Positions 55,038 through 63,838 of a stretch of DNA of 64,000 nucleotides are shown one piece after another. The DNA is from Desulforhopalus singaporensis (lineage in GTDB: Bacteria > Desulfobacterota > Desulfobulbia > Desulfobulbales > Desulfocapsaceae), in NCBI RefSeq assembly GCF_900104445.1, contig NZ_FNJI01000013.1, positions 51,055 through 115,054 of the forward strand, read 5' to 3'. Positions within the stretch are counted from its first letter, which is position 1. Each line of letters opens with the position of its first letter. The position numbers and the translations under genes are program-made. The notes beneath the pieces are model-generated. The model had not been told where the DNA came from, ran no database searches, and worked only from the letters and a program-made list of their open reading frames with translations.

Positions 55038-56942
55038 ATGAAGTATCAAACAGCACGAGATGTAATACCAAGTAGCGAAAGGATGCAGCGGGAAATAATT
55101 GCCTCACACAAGCGTTCACAGCAATATGGAATAAACCGTGAAAAACGAGATAAGAACCAAGTTAGATTATCTCCGGCTGAGTTCGATGCTAAGGTGGAAA
55201 AAAATAAGGAAATTCTTACGGTTGTTATTCCCAGTATATCTGATTTTTATGAATTACTCTCCCCAGAGGAATTCATGGTTGCTTATGTAAGTGGTGACGG
55301 ATATATCCTCCATGTTGCTGGTAGTGAAAAGGTAAAGTCAGCGTTTGCAAAAAGGCAAGGCTTACCAGGATATCGCTGGAAAGAAGAAGATGTTGGCGCG
55401 ACCGCAATAAGTATTTGCCTCAAAAGAAAAATTCCTATTCAACTCAACGCTCAAGACTATTATTGTCGGCAGGCACATGGTTCCTGCAGCTGTGCAGCGC
55501 CAGTTTTCGGAAAACAGGACAATCTTGATGGAGTCCTAGTTGTAGTGGGATTAAATAGTGTGTTCCATCCTAACACTCTTGTTATGATTACCATGGCTGC
55601 GCGTTCCATTGAAAAGCATATGCGTTTGCTCAGGAGGAACCATGAAAAATTACTCTACACAGGTTTTCTTGATAGCGTAATTGAATCTGCAGAAACTGGT
55701 ATTCTCACTCTCGATAGAGAAATGCGAATTTTGAAGATAAACAAAAAAGGCAACCAAATTCTAAAACAACGTGGTCTTGATGGAAAACAAAATTCGATAA
55801 TTGAAAGTTTGAGTCTTAACTTGGAAGACATTCAACTAAACCCAAAAAATTGGAAGGAACGCGAAGTCAGTCTTCAAATAGACAAGCAAGATGTCCATTT
55901 GTATTATTCCGCTCGGCCTGTAGTTTCCGAAAAAAATGAATTGCTTGGGGCAGTATTGTTTTTCAATGAATTCAAAGATATTAAAAAACTTGCAAACAAA
56001 GTTTCAGGTACAAAAGCAATTTTTACATTTGATCTTTTAGTTGGCAGCTCTAAGTCATTTAGAAAATCAATAGATCTGGCTATTCGTGCTTCACAGTCCT
56101 CATCCACAGTACTATTGCTTGGAGAAACAGGCACTGGTAAAGAACTTTTTGCACAAGCAATCCATAATGGTAGTAAGCGCCGAGAACAAGCATTCATACC
56201 TATAAACTGTGGCGCAATACCTAGCGAACTTCTGGAGAGTGAACTCTTTGGCTATGTTGGTGGAGCCTTTACTGGTGCCTCGAAAAATGGCAGACCAGGT
56301 AAGTTTGAATTAGCAGATGGTGGCACAATTCTTCTGGACGAAATCGGGGATATGCAGCACGACATGCAAGTTAAACTACTTCGTGTCTTGCAGACAGGTG
56401 AGGTACAGCGCATTGGTGCCAACAAGGTTAGTAGAATTGATGCTAGAATAATAGCAGCTACACATGTTGATTTGCAAAAGGCAATTAAACACAATCGCTT
56501 CCGTACGGATCTATTTTATAGACTAAATATTATCGAAATAACTCTTCCACCACTTCGCGAGAGAGGTCCGGAGGATATCGAAGCTCTTGCTCTGCACTTT
56601 ATTAAACGTTTTAGTCCTGGAACTTCGCTTTCTTCCGATGCGCTTGAAAAACTGGTAAATTACAGCTGGCCTGGAAATGTACGGGAACTTGAGAATACAA
56701 TAGAGAGAGGTTTACATCTTTGTGATAGTGGGAAGCTGCAGGCTACCCATATTGACCTCCAGGTTAAATCCACTGTTCCAAACAAAGGAACTTCAGGAAC
56801 TCTGCGCGAAATGGAACAAGAATTAATTAATACAACAATCAATGCGTGCCATGGAAATATGGCCCAATCAGCCAAGATCTTGGGGGTTTCACGTACAACT
56901 CTGTATCGAAAGGTTAAGGAATTTGGGATTGAGACGGTTTAA
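55038..56942 (+). CDS. Sigma-54-dependent transcriptional activator (Fis-family C-terminus)
   Basis: About 634 residues from MKYQTARDVIPSSERM (55038); a longer open frame begins upstream but looks non-coding. An N-terminal GAF-like sensor (about 60-210, AcoR-like) is followed by a PAS-like region (about 225-320). The AAA+ domain (about 335-570) has Walker A GETGTGKE, the sigma-54-contact loop GAFTGA and Walker B GGTILLDEIGD. The C-terminal Fis helix-turn-helix is QSAKILGVSRTTLYRKV. It may activate the sigma-54 promoter of the TRAP/dehydrogenase operon about 11 kb upstream, from which it is now separated by insertions; the local genes are another candidate. Confidence 0.88.
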   Translation: MKYQTARDVIPSSERMQREIIASHKRSQQYGINREKRDKNQVRLSPAEFDAKVEKNKEILTVVIPSISDFYELLSPEEFMVAYVSGDGYILHVAGSEKVKSAFAKRQGLPGYRWKEEDVGATAISICLKRKIPIQLNAQDYYCRQAHGSCSCAAPVFGKQDNLDGVLVVVGLNSVFHPNTLVMITMAARSIEKHMRLLRRNHEKLLYTGFLDSVIESAETGILTLDREMRILKINKKGNQILKQRGLDGKQNSIIESLSLNLEDIQLNPKNWKEREVSLQIDKQDVHLYYSARPVVSEKNELLGAVLFFNEFKDIKKLANKVSGTKAIFTFDLLVGSSKSFRKSIDLAIRASQSSSTVLLLGETGTGKELFAQAIHNGSKRREQAFIPINCGAIPSELLESELFGYVGGAFTGASKNGRPGKFELADGGTILLDEIGDMQHDMQVKLLRVLQTGEVQRIGANKVSRIDARIIAATHVDLQKAIKHNRFRTDLFYRLNIIEITLPPLRERGPEDIEALALHFIKRFSPGTSLSSDALEKLVNYSWPGNVRELENTIERGLHLCDSGKLQATHIDLQVKSTVPNKGTSGTLREMEQELINTTINACHGNMAQSAKILGVSRTTLYRKVKEFGIETV

Positions 56943-57489
56943 CTGCTAGCATCAATAATATATGTTTACAGATAATTTCAGTTAGAACTGAATAAAATCA
57001 ATTTCTTGTCAACAAAAACACGAGTCATTTTTTATGCCCGAGATAACACAACATGGAACAAAAAAGGAAAAAATGATTTTTAAGTAATGAAAATATATGT
57101 ATATCAATATGTTATTCTGTGTACAGAACGGATTCCGGATTTTGACCACTGGTCGTCAACTTCTGTCAATATAGTTGTCGCATTATCCTGATTTTTATTT
57201 AATAGAAGGAGCCACAAAAAGGCATACCAAAATTATTTGGTATGCCTTTTTTCTTTACGGGAACTTTTTCATCCCCTTCTTTGAGGTAGAGCCAATAATC
57301 TTGGTCGTTCTATCGGAAATATCTATGGATTTGCTGGGATATATCTATAAACAGTATTTGTAATTGTCAGATATTTAAATAATATTCGTTTTTTCTGTTA
57401 GAAAAACAATATCCCTGGGACAGTTGCGTTGATTGGCTTCGTTATGTTCGGGAAAACACCATTTACATGATGTCTATTCGCGTCACTCA
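56943..57489. other. Non-coding gap before the ABC/double-cubane operon
   Basis: About 550 bp, A/T rich. It contains the strong terminator at 57216-57252 and must contain the promoter of the operon starting at 57490. No gene that I can support. Confidence 0.55.
57216..57252 (+). terminator. Strong intrinsic terminator
   Basis: Arms AAAAAGGCATACC (57216-57228) and GGTATGCCTTTTTT (57239-57252) with a 10-nt loop, symmetrical A and T runs. It ends transcription from the sigma-54 activator side, about 240 bp before the next operon. Confidence 0.88.
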
Positions 57490-58266
57490 ATGTCCACTCA
57501 CATCATAATCAGGGCGACCTCCTTACATAAGTCATTTGGAGCAGTACAGGCTTTGCATGACGTGAGCCTGTCAATTAAAAGGGGGGAGGTGGTGGCTCTT
57601 ATTGGTGATAATGGTGCCGGTAAATCAACCATCAGTAAAATACTCTCAGGGGTGTTACGCCCCGATTCCGGTTCCCTGCAGATAAATGGAGATGAGGTCA
57701 ACCTCCGGCACTACTCGGTGCATAAGGCACGTTCACTTGGCATAGAGACGGTCTATCAGGATCATTGTCTGGGAGAAAAACAACCGTTATGGCGAAATAT
57801 CTTTGTCGGTCGCCATATACGGAATGGTCTTGGTTTCATTGATGTCGCCAAAGAGAAAAAAATGACTCTGCACCTGTTGCAACAAAGCCTCGGCTTGCGT
57901 GGTGTCGGGGTATCTGCCGATGCCCTGGTCAGTACCCTGTCGGGGGGAGAACGCCAAGGGCTGGCAATTGGCCGGGCAATGCTCTTTAACTCGAATCTTA
58001 CGATTCTTGATGAGCCGACCACCGCCCTGGCGGTGAAAGAGGTCGGCAGGGTCTTGAAGTTTGTCAGGTCAATCCCAGAGAACGGTAAATCCGCATTGTT
58101 TATTTCCCATAACCTGCATCACGTCCATGAAGTTGCCGACCGTTTCCTCTTTGTCGATAGAGGTACAATTGTCCATCAGAGCCTGCAGGAAAAGACAAGT
58201 GTCGCCGAGCTCTTTGAAAGACTTGAAGAGTATTCCGCAAACTCTGCAATCAGAGGCGATAAATAA
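57490..58266 (+). CDS. Sugar-type ABC transporter ATP-binding protein (single domain)
   Basis: About 258 residues. Walker A GDNGAGKST, signature LSGGERQGLAIGRAML and Walker B LTILDEPTTALAV mark the RbsA/FrcA-type carbohydrate uptake ATPases. A single ATPase domain (as in FrcA) replaces the usual double RbsA. The ATG at 57490 has no strong ribosome site. The permease gene follows after 4 bp. Confidence 0.88.
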   Translation: MSTHIIIRATSLHKSFGAVQALHDVSLSIKRGEVVALIGDNGAGKSTISKILSGVLRPDSGSLQINGDEVNLRHYSVHKARSLGIETVYQDHCLGEKQPLWRNIFVGRHIRNGLGFIDVAKEKKMTLHLLQQSLGLRGVGVSADALVSTLSGGERQGLAIGRAMLFNSNLTILDEPTTALAVKEVGRVLKFVRSIPENGKSALFISHNLHHVHEVADRFLFVDRGTIVHQSLQEKTSVAELFERLEEYSANSAIRGDK

Positions 58267-58270
58267 CTGT

Positions 58271-59227
58271 ATGAAGACGTTATACCGATACCGCTTCCAG
58301 TGCGGCATTCTCTCGCTTTTGGTAGGGCTCCTTGGCCTGTTTATCCACCTCAGCCCGCAGACCTTCCTGCATAGCCGCATCTATATAGCGTTTATGTCCA
58401 CTATCCCTTTTGCCGCACTTCTGGCGCTGGGGCTCACCTTGCTTATCGTTGCAGGAGAGCTTGATTTGTCTTTTCCGGCGATCATGGCAGTTTCCGGCTT
58501 CTGTTTCTCCTCGATCTCGCAGGCTACGGCAAGCCCTGTGCTTGGTCTTTTCGGTGCTTTGGCTACAGGGTCTCTTGCCGGTTTATGTAACGGCTTGATC
58601 GTCGTGAAGATTGGAGTTCCCGCCATCATTGCAACAATAGGAACGCAATTTTTCTGGCGGGGCACCGCAACCCTTCTCGCCGATGGTCTTGCCGTTAACT
58701 TAACAGAACTGCGGGAGACGGCGTTGCACCATATACTGGTTGGCCGGCTCTTTGACTGCTTACCCATGCAGAGTCTCTGGTGTCTGGTGATTGCTCTGTT
58801 TTTTTGGATGATCCTCAACAGGCACATATGGGGAGACGATATTCGCTTTATCGGCGATGACATAACCACCGCGACAATGATGGGAGTGAAGACGGATAAT
58901 GTCCGCATCGGGCTTTTTATCACGATGGGGCTGATGAGCGCCCTGGCATCGGTCATGGTCTGTCTGGAAATGGCCAGCTGGTGGCCCACCCAGGGCGAAG
59001 GGTATCTACTCATTGTCTTTGCTGCGATATTTCTAGGCGGGACGTCGGTTTTTGGTGGGCAGGGAACCATTTTCGGCACGATAACAGGATCGATCATCAT
59101 AGGAATACTGGAGGCCGGGATCATCAGTGGCGGTCTGTCCGGGTACTGGACACGGCTTGCACATGGCCTGGTGATAGTGGTTTCCGTCTCTGTCTATGCG
59201 GTGGCTTTGAAAACTCGACGAACCTGA
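58271..59227 (+). CDS. Sugar-type ABC transporter permease
   Basis: About 318 residues with eight to ten hydrophobic segments, of the RbsC/BPD_transp_2 family: ALLALGLTLLIVAGELDLSF with the conserved GELDLS, GLCNGLIVVKIGVPAIIATI, and IFLGGTSVFGGQGTIFGTI. Co-transcribed with the ATPase before it. Substrates of the family are sugars, polyols or autoinducers; the neighbours here suggest something else. Confidence 0.88.
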   Translation: MKTLYRYRFQCGILSLLVGLLGLFIHLSPQTFLHSRIYIAFMSTIPFAALLALGLTLLIVAGELDLSFPAIMAVSGFCFSSISQATASPVLGLFGALATGSLAGLCNGLIVVKIGVPAIIATIGTQFFWRGTATLLADGLAVNLTELRETALHHILVGRLFDCLPMQSLWCLVIALFFWMILNRHIWGDDIRFIGDDITTATMMGVKTDNVRIGLFITMGLMSALASVMVCLEMASWWPTQGEGYLLIVFAAIFLGGTSVFGGQGTIFGTITGSIIIGILEAGIISGGLSGYWTRLAHGLVIVVSVSVYAVALKTRRT

Positions 59228-59270
59228 GAGCCTTCAACTTTTCGATTTATAAAAGGAATGACAAAATAAT

Positions 59271-60023
59271 ATGCGATACGCAGGAATAGATATCGGCTCA
59301 CGCACAATTGAGTTGGTGGTGATTGATGAAGCGGGGCAAATAGTTGGTAGCCGGCAGGCGGATAGCGGTTTCAATCCCATGGTCAGAGCTAAAGAAATGA
59401 CCCGCGAACTTACCTACGACTCCATTATGGCAACCGGTTATGGGCGCAACCTCTTTGAAATCTCTTTTGATGCACCAACCGTAACTGAAATCAAAGCTCA
59501 TGCCGTCGGCGCCCGGGTCCTTTTTCCTGGGGGAACCACCGTCCTTGATATTGGTGGTCAGGACAGTAAAGCCATATCGGTTCTCGGCAATGGCAGGGTG
59601 AAAAAATTTGAAATGAATGACCGGTGTGCTGCGGGAACCGGGAAGTTTATGGAGATCATGGCGAGGTCTCTCGGGTTTGAGATTGATACCTTTGGAGATG
59701 AAGCGCTTCAGTTCAAGAATGAGCTGACTATTTCCAGCATGTGTACCGTTTTTGCCGAATCAGAGGTTACGTCTCTGATCGCTCAGGGCTGCAGTCCGCA
59801 AGATATTGCCATGGCTCTGCACAAAAGTGTCATAGGTCGGGTTGTGCAAATGCTCAAACGGGTTTTAGGGGACGGTGATATCGTCTTCACCGGAGGAGTT
59901 GCGCTTAACCGGTGTATGCAGCAACTCCTGGCGGATAAACTGGATCGCAAGGTGCTCGTCCCCGATGATCCGCAGCTGGTCGGCGCTCTGGGAGCCGCGT
60001 TTCTTGCCAGGGACGCCGGGTAA
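59271..60023 (+). CDS. BadF/HgdC-type ATP-dependent activator (YjiL-like)
   Basis: 250 residues of the ASKHA-fold archerase family. IDIGSRTIELVVIDEAG and VLDIGGQDSKAI bind ATP; MATGYGRN is a typical family segment. NDRCAAGTGKFMEIMARSLG and SSMCTVFAESEV give the two Cys that hold the dimer-bridging [4Fe-4S]. It drives electrons at very low potential into its partner, the double-cubane protein encoded next. Confidence 0.92.
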   Translation: MRYAGIDIGSRTIELVVIDEAGQIVGSRQADSGFNPMVRAKEMTRELTYDSIMATGYGRNLFEISFDAPTVTEIKAHAVGARVLFPGGTTVLDIGGQDSKAISVLGNGRVKKFEMNDRCAAGTGKFMEIMARSLGFEIDTFGDEALQFKNELTISSMCTVFAESEVTSLIAQGCSPQDIAMALHKSVIGRVVQMLKRVLGDGDIVFTGGVALNRCMQQLLADKLDRKVLVPDDPQLVGALGAAFLARDAG

Positions 60024-60102
60024 AGAATGGTTAAGAATAAGGGGTGGCACATCTGATTGGCTGTGTTGAAAAAGTTGTGACCGAAAAGTGTAAGGATATG
60101 GA

Positions 60103-61242
60103 ATGAAATCAGCAATTATGAACAATCTGCAACAGATATCGGAACAGAACCTTGTGGATATTGAGCAGGCCAGGGAGAATGGACAAACAGCTGTCGGCTT
60201 TTATTGCCTCTACTCACCGATGGAGATCGCTGTTGCCGGGGGAGCCATACCGCTTCCCCTCTGTGGAACGCGCAACGACCCCGTTGCAGCTGCGGAAGAG
60301 ACGTTACCCCGCAATCTCTGTCCCCTCATAAAAAGCAGCTACGGCTTTGCAGTAAGCGACACCTGCGCCTATTTTCGTGCCTCGGACATCATCATCGGCG
60401 ACACGACATGTGATGGCAAAAAGAAAATGTTTGAGTTGCTCTCCAGACAGAAAACAACTCATGTGCTGCAGCTACCACAGAACCAGGACGCCGAACTGTC
60501 CATGTCGCTCTGGCGCAGTGAGCTGGAACGTTTCAAGAAAATCATTGAAGATGCAACCAAGGTCGCGATTGATGATACCCGTCTCCGTTCCGCCATTTCC
60601 CTGATGAACAGAGAACGTCAGGCTCGGAAGACTCTTATGGATGTGAATAAGGCAATACCTGCTCCTCTCAAGGGTACCCAGATGCTGGAGGTACTTTTCA
60701 AGGTCGGATTCCTTGCAGATAAAAAAATGGGTATCTCGTTTATGGAAGAGGTTACGGCCAAGGCTCGGGAAGGTGCTTTTCTTCCCGATACGTCAGCGCC
60801 CGGCAAAGCAAAACGTATCTTATTGACCGGTGTTCCGGTCGGCCTGGGCAGTGACAAGGTCGTCAAGATCATCGAGCAGCTCGGTGCTGACGTTGTGGCC
60901 TTTGAAAACTGTTCAGGATACAAACAGGCCTTTACTGTGGATGAGAGCAAGCCCCCGATGGAGGCACTGGCGGAGCAATACCTTGCCACTCCCTGCTCGG
61001 TCATGAGCCCCAACCTCGGACGTTTTGCGCTCTTGGCGGAGATGATCCGAGACTTTCATGTGGATGGTGTTATCGACCTTACCTGGCAGGCATGTCACAC
61101 CTACAACGTGGAAGCGTTTCTGGTGGATGAATTCGTCCAGGAATCTTCTGGTCTGCCGACACTGCATCTTGAAACCGATTATGCAGAAAGTGACTCCGAA
61201 CAGTTGAGGGTGCGCATCGAGGCCTATCTTGAAATGCTTTAG
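60103..61242 (+). CDS. Double-cubane-cluster reductase, 2-hydroxyacyl-CoA-dehydratase superfamily (YjiM-like)
   Basis: 379 residues. GFYCLYSPMEIAVAGGAIPL, LPRNLCPLIKSSYGFA, TCAYFRASD and GDTTCDGKKKMFELL are hallmarks of the single-chain double-cubane proteins (YjiM), with Cys at 35, 54, 73, 88 and 103 and three more in the C-terminal half (FENCSG, TPCSVMS, WQACHTY). Characterised relatives reduce small unnatural substrates (such as acetylene) with the paired activator; the natural substrate is unknown. The operon with an ABC importer suggests that the imported compound is reduced here. Confidence 0.88.
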   Translation: MKSAIMNNLQQISEQNLVDIEQARENGQTAVGFYCLYSPMEIAVAGGAIPLPLCGTRNDPVAAAEETLPRNLCPLIKSSYGFAVSDTCAYFRASDIIIGDTTCDGKKKMFELLSRQKTTHVLQLPQNQDAELSMSLWRSELERFKKIIEDATKVAIDDTRLRSAISLMNRERQARKTLMDVNKAIPAPLKGTQMLEVLFKVGFLADKKMGISFMEEVTAKAREGAFLPDTSAPGKAKRILLTGVPVGLGSDKVVKIIEQLGADVVAFENCSGYKQAFTVDESKPPMEALAEQYLATPCSVMSPNLGRFALLAEMIRDFHVDGVIDLTWQACHTYNVEAFLVDEFVQESSGLPTLHLETDYAESDSEQLRVRIEAYLEML

Positions 61243-61341
61243 GTTGTAATCGGATGACCTCAGAAATAGTGGTATCGAACACTTATTTAAAATGAGAACA
61301 GTACGCTACGTATAAACCTTACAATACTATCTGGAGAAGAC

Positions 61342-62343
61342 ATGGGAAAGAAATCAGCTAAAATTTTCGCAGTTATGGCAATATGGTTGGTTATGATCAC
61401 AACGAATGCGCTGGCAGGAGATAAGCTCCCGCAACTCGGTCAGGGTATTACCATCTGGTTTGATACGGGTGGCCCGGTCGGCGGCCCTTATAACACAATC
61501 GTACAAAATGGCGCCATGCAGGCCGCAAGTGACTTAGGTGCGGAGGTTAAATATCTTTATTCGGACTGGAATCCGGAAAAAGTTGTAGAGAATTTCAAGA
61601 AATCAATGGCCGCATCACCAGATGGTATTGTGTTGATGGGGTTGCCCGGTGATGACCCGCTGGCCCCTTTTATCGATGAAGCTTTCAATAAAGGTATAAC
61701 CGTAACCTGTGTAGACACAGGTCTTCCTGCGACACTGCAGAAATACAAGTCCAAAGGTTTTGGATTCATCGGTACAGATTACGACCAAATGGGCACCAGC
61801 TTGGCAGAAGAGTCTTTAAGACGCGCTGGTCTGAAGAAAGGAGATCGGGCGATGATTTGGGGGCTGAAGCGTCTTGAAGATAGGGGACGGAGAGCACGGG
61901 CCATGATCCGGACCCTGAAAGAGGCCGGTATCGTAGTCGACTATATTGAGATCAGCCCGGAAGTCGACAAGGATTCAGCCATGGGAACTCCCATTGTCAC
62001 CGGCTACCTCTCAAGTCACCCCGACTGCAAGATGATGTTGATAGACCACGGTGCCCTCACCTCCCAAACGGAAAATTTCCTCAGAACTGCAGGCATCAAA
62101 CCGGATGAGATCTTTGTGGGAGGTTTTTCCCTCTCTCCTGCCACCGCCACAGCCATTGAAAATGGTTATGTCGATCTGGTTTCAGAGATGCAGCCTTATC
62201 TGCTCGGGTATTTGTCCGTTGCCCAGATCGTATTTACCCGAAAATACGGATTTACCGGTCTCGAGCTCGATACCGGGGGCGGTTTGGTACATAAAGACAA
62301 CATTGGCCTGGTCGCGCCGCTGGCAAATAAAGGGATTCGATAG
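61342..62343 (+). CDS. Sugar-type periplasmic binding protein
   Basis: 333 residues, signal peptide (IFAVMAIWLVMITTNALAG), then a type-1 periplasmic fold of the RbsB family: VGGPYNTIVQNGAMQAASDL, DGIVLMGLPGDDPL and GFIGTDYDQMGTSLAEESLR. It follows the double-cubane gene by 99 bp on the same strand, so the ABC importer genes enclose the reductase pair. GGAG lies just before the ATG. Confidence 0.9.
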   Translation: MGKKSAKIFAVMAIWLVMITTNALAGDKLPQLGQGITIWFDTGGPVGGPYNTIVQNGAMQAASDLGAEVKYLYSDWNPEKVVENFKKSMAASPDGIVLMGLPGDDPLAPFIDEAFNKGITVTCVDTGLPATLQKYKSKGFGFIGTDYDQMGTSLAEESLRRAGLKKGDRAMIWGLKRLEDRGRRARAMIRTLKEAGIVVDYIEISPEVDKDSAMGTPIVTGYLSSHPDCKMMLIDHGALTSQTENFLRTAGIKPDEIFVGGFSLSPATATAIENGYVDLVSEMQPYLLGYLSVAQIVFTRKYGFTGLELDTGGGLVHKDNIGLVAPLANKGIR

Positions 62344-62377
62344 TCGGCGCTATCACGGCCTGTCCAGAGGAAAGATC

Positions 62378-62554
62378 ATGCTTAAACCTCTTGCGCTGAG
62401 ATTACAACCCGGCCAGGACCTGAAAGTTGAACTCGACACCCTGGTGCAGATCCGCAACATAGAAGCTGCCTGTATCATCACCCGAGCAGGTTTTGACCAG
62501 CAGAAAAATTCAAGAGGCGGGTCTCGCCTGGATGCCATATACCAAGAGCGCTGA
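62378..62554 (+). pseudogene. Truncated PPC-domain (DUF296) protein
   Basis: Starts MLKPLALRLQPGQDLKVELD, the N-terminus of PPC/DUF296 proteins, continues IRNIEAACIITRAG, and then loses the family pattern and stops after 58 residues (family about 140). In the next frame 62527-62643 reads MPYTKSAELASKVGLWTKGR and FAATVSGFSLPKR before a stop, which may be the end of another lost gene, perhaps a membrane subunit for the ATPase that follows. A deletion joining two genes is likely. Confidence 0.6.
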
Positions 62555-62644
62555 ATTGGCAAGCAAAGTCGGACTTTGGACAAAGGGAAGGTCGTTGCCG
62601 TCTACTTTTGCAGCAACTGTTTCCGGTTTTTCACTTCCTAAGCG

Positions 62645-63448
62645 GTGACGATTGTGGATATACGCCTTGAGAATGTAGTGTTTCGATATAGTGAAGAAGT
62701 GACAGCACTGAGCAATATTTCTCTTATTATCCACCAGGGTGAACGTATTGCGTTGATCGGACCCAACGGCTCAGGCAAAACGAGTCTTGCCAAACATCTG
62801 AACGGGCTTTTACGACCATCGGGAGGCAGGGGCCGGATCGGCGGCCAGCAAACAGAGAAGTTGAACGTGGCTGCATTGTCACGAAAGGTCGCCTTGTCTT
62901 TCCAGAACCCCGATGATCAAATCTCAAAACGCCGGGTATGGGACGAGGTTGCCTTTGGTCCTGAAAATCTGCACTACGCAAAGGATCGAGTCCACAGTCT
63001 TGTGGAAAAGTCCCTCTCGCTCTTTGCCCTTGGACCGCTGGCCAGTTCCAACCCCTATGACCTTGGTTACAGTGAACGTAAACGGGTTACACTGGCCTCG
63101 ATTGTTGCAATGGATACTCCTGTTGTTGTCTTCGACGAACCAACGGCAGGGATGGATGCGAGGGAATTGGGTCTGTTAAAAGCAGTTCTTGATCAGCTCA
63201 AGAAAGAGCAGAAGACCGTTATCATAATCAGCCATGACATGGATTTTGTCGCAGAACAGATTGGTCGGGTAGTATGTTTGAACAATGGAAGAATCCTGTT
63301 TGATGGCCCCTCCAGTACTGCTTTTCGCAACAAAGACTTGTTGGAATCATGCAGCCTACGCCAACCGCAGATTGCTCGGTTAAGCTCCTTTTTTGAGCTC
63401 GATGAACTGGCTTTGACTCCTGAGACGTTTGTGCGGGCTCTTAAGTAG
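62645..63448 (+). CDS. ECF/cobalt-type ABC transporter ATP-binding protein
   Basis: 267 residues starting with GTG. Walker A GPNGSGKTSL, Q-loop in SFQNPDDQISKRRVWDEVAF with the NPDDQ typical of ECF/CbiO ATPases, and Walker B VVVFDEPTAGMD. The signature reads LGYSERKRV, where LSGG/LSKGxRKRV is usual, an odd change at a key site. No membrane (EcfT) or substrate-binding (EcfS) gene lies beside it, so the module is incomplete or uses parts elsewhere. Confidence 0.85.
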   Translation: MTIVDIRLENVVFRYSEEVTALSNISLIIHQGERIALIGPNGSGKTSLAKHLNGLLRPSGGRGRIGGQQTEKLNVAALSRKVALSFQNPDDQISKRRVWDEVAFGPENLHYAKDRVHSLVEKSLSLFALGPLASSNPYDLGYSERKRVTLASIVAMDTPVVVFDEPTAGMDARELGLLKAVLDQLKKEQKTVIIISHDMDFVAEQIGRVVCLNNGRILFDGPSSTAFRNKDLLESCSLRQPQIARLSSFFELDELALTPETFVRALK

Positions 63449-63838
63449 GCAACAAAAAGCAACAACATGAATCAGGGGAATAAATGAGACTCTGCTTCAC
63501 CTGTTTTATTGTCAATAAGGACTTTGGTAACACCCTTTTAAAAATGGTGTATAAAAATAGAATGAAATAAATGTTTGTGAAATGTAACGGCGAACCTGGA
63601 TTGCTTAAAATACAAGGGTTGTATCCCAACCAAAAAGAATGACGATGCAACGGAATGTGTCAATGAAAATGAGACACCTTTGTTGGTAATTTAGACTACC
63701 TTCTTTGTGTTGATACGAGTAGCATGTTGGCCATAACAGTCAAGGCCAAGCCCTTCGGGTAACTCCGCTGCGCTCCGTTAACCTTGAATGCCATGACCAA
63801 CATACTGAACCTATGTTTGTTATTGAGAAAACAAAAAT
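63449..63838. other. Non-coding region with a nested inverted repeat
   Basis: About 390 bp without a gene that I can support. The second half holds the large inverted repeat at 63724-63803. Confidence 0.5.
63724..63803. repeat. Nested extragenic inverted repeat (REP-like)
   Basis: Three nested arm pairs: ATGTTGG/CCAACAT (63724-63730, 63797-63803), TCAAGG/CCTTGA (63740-63745, 63782-63787) and GGTAAC/GTTAACC (63758-63763, 63777-63783), around CTCCGCTGCGCTCC. Such cruciform units are often repeated in intergenic regions of a genome. Confidence 0.65.
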
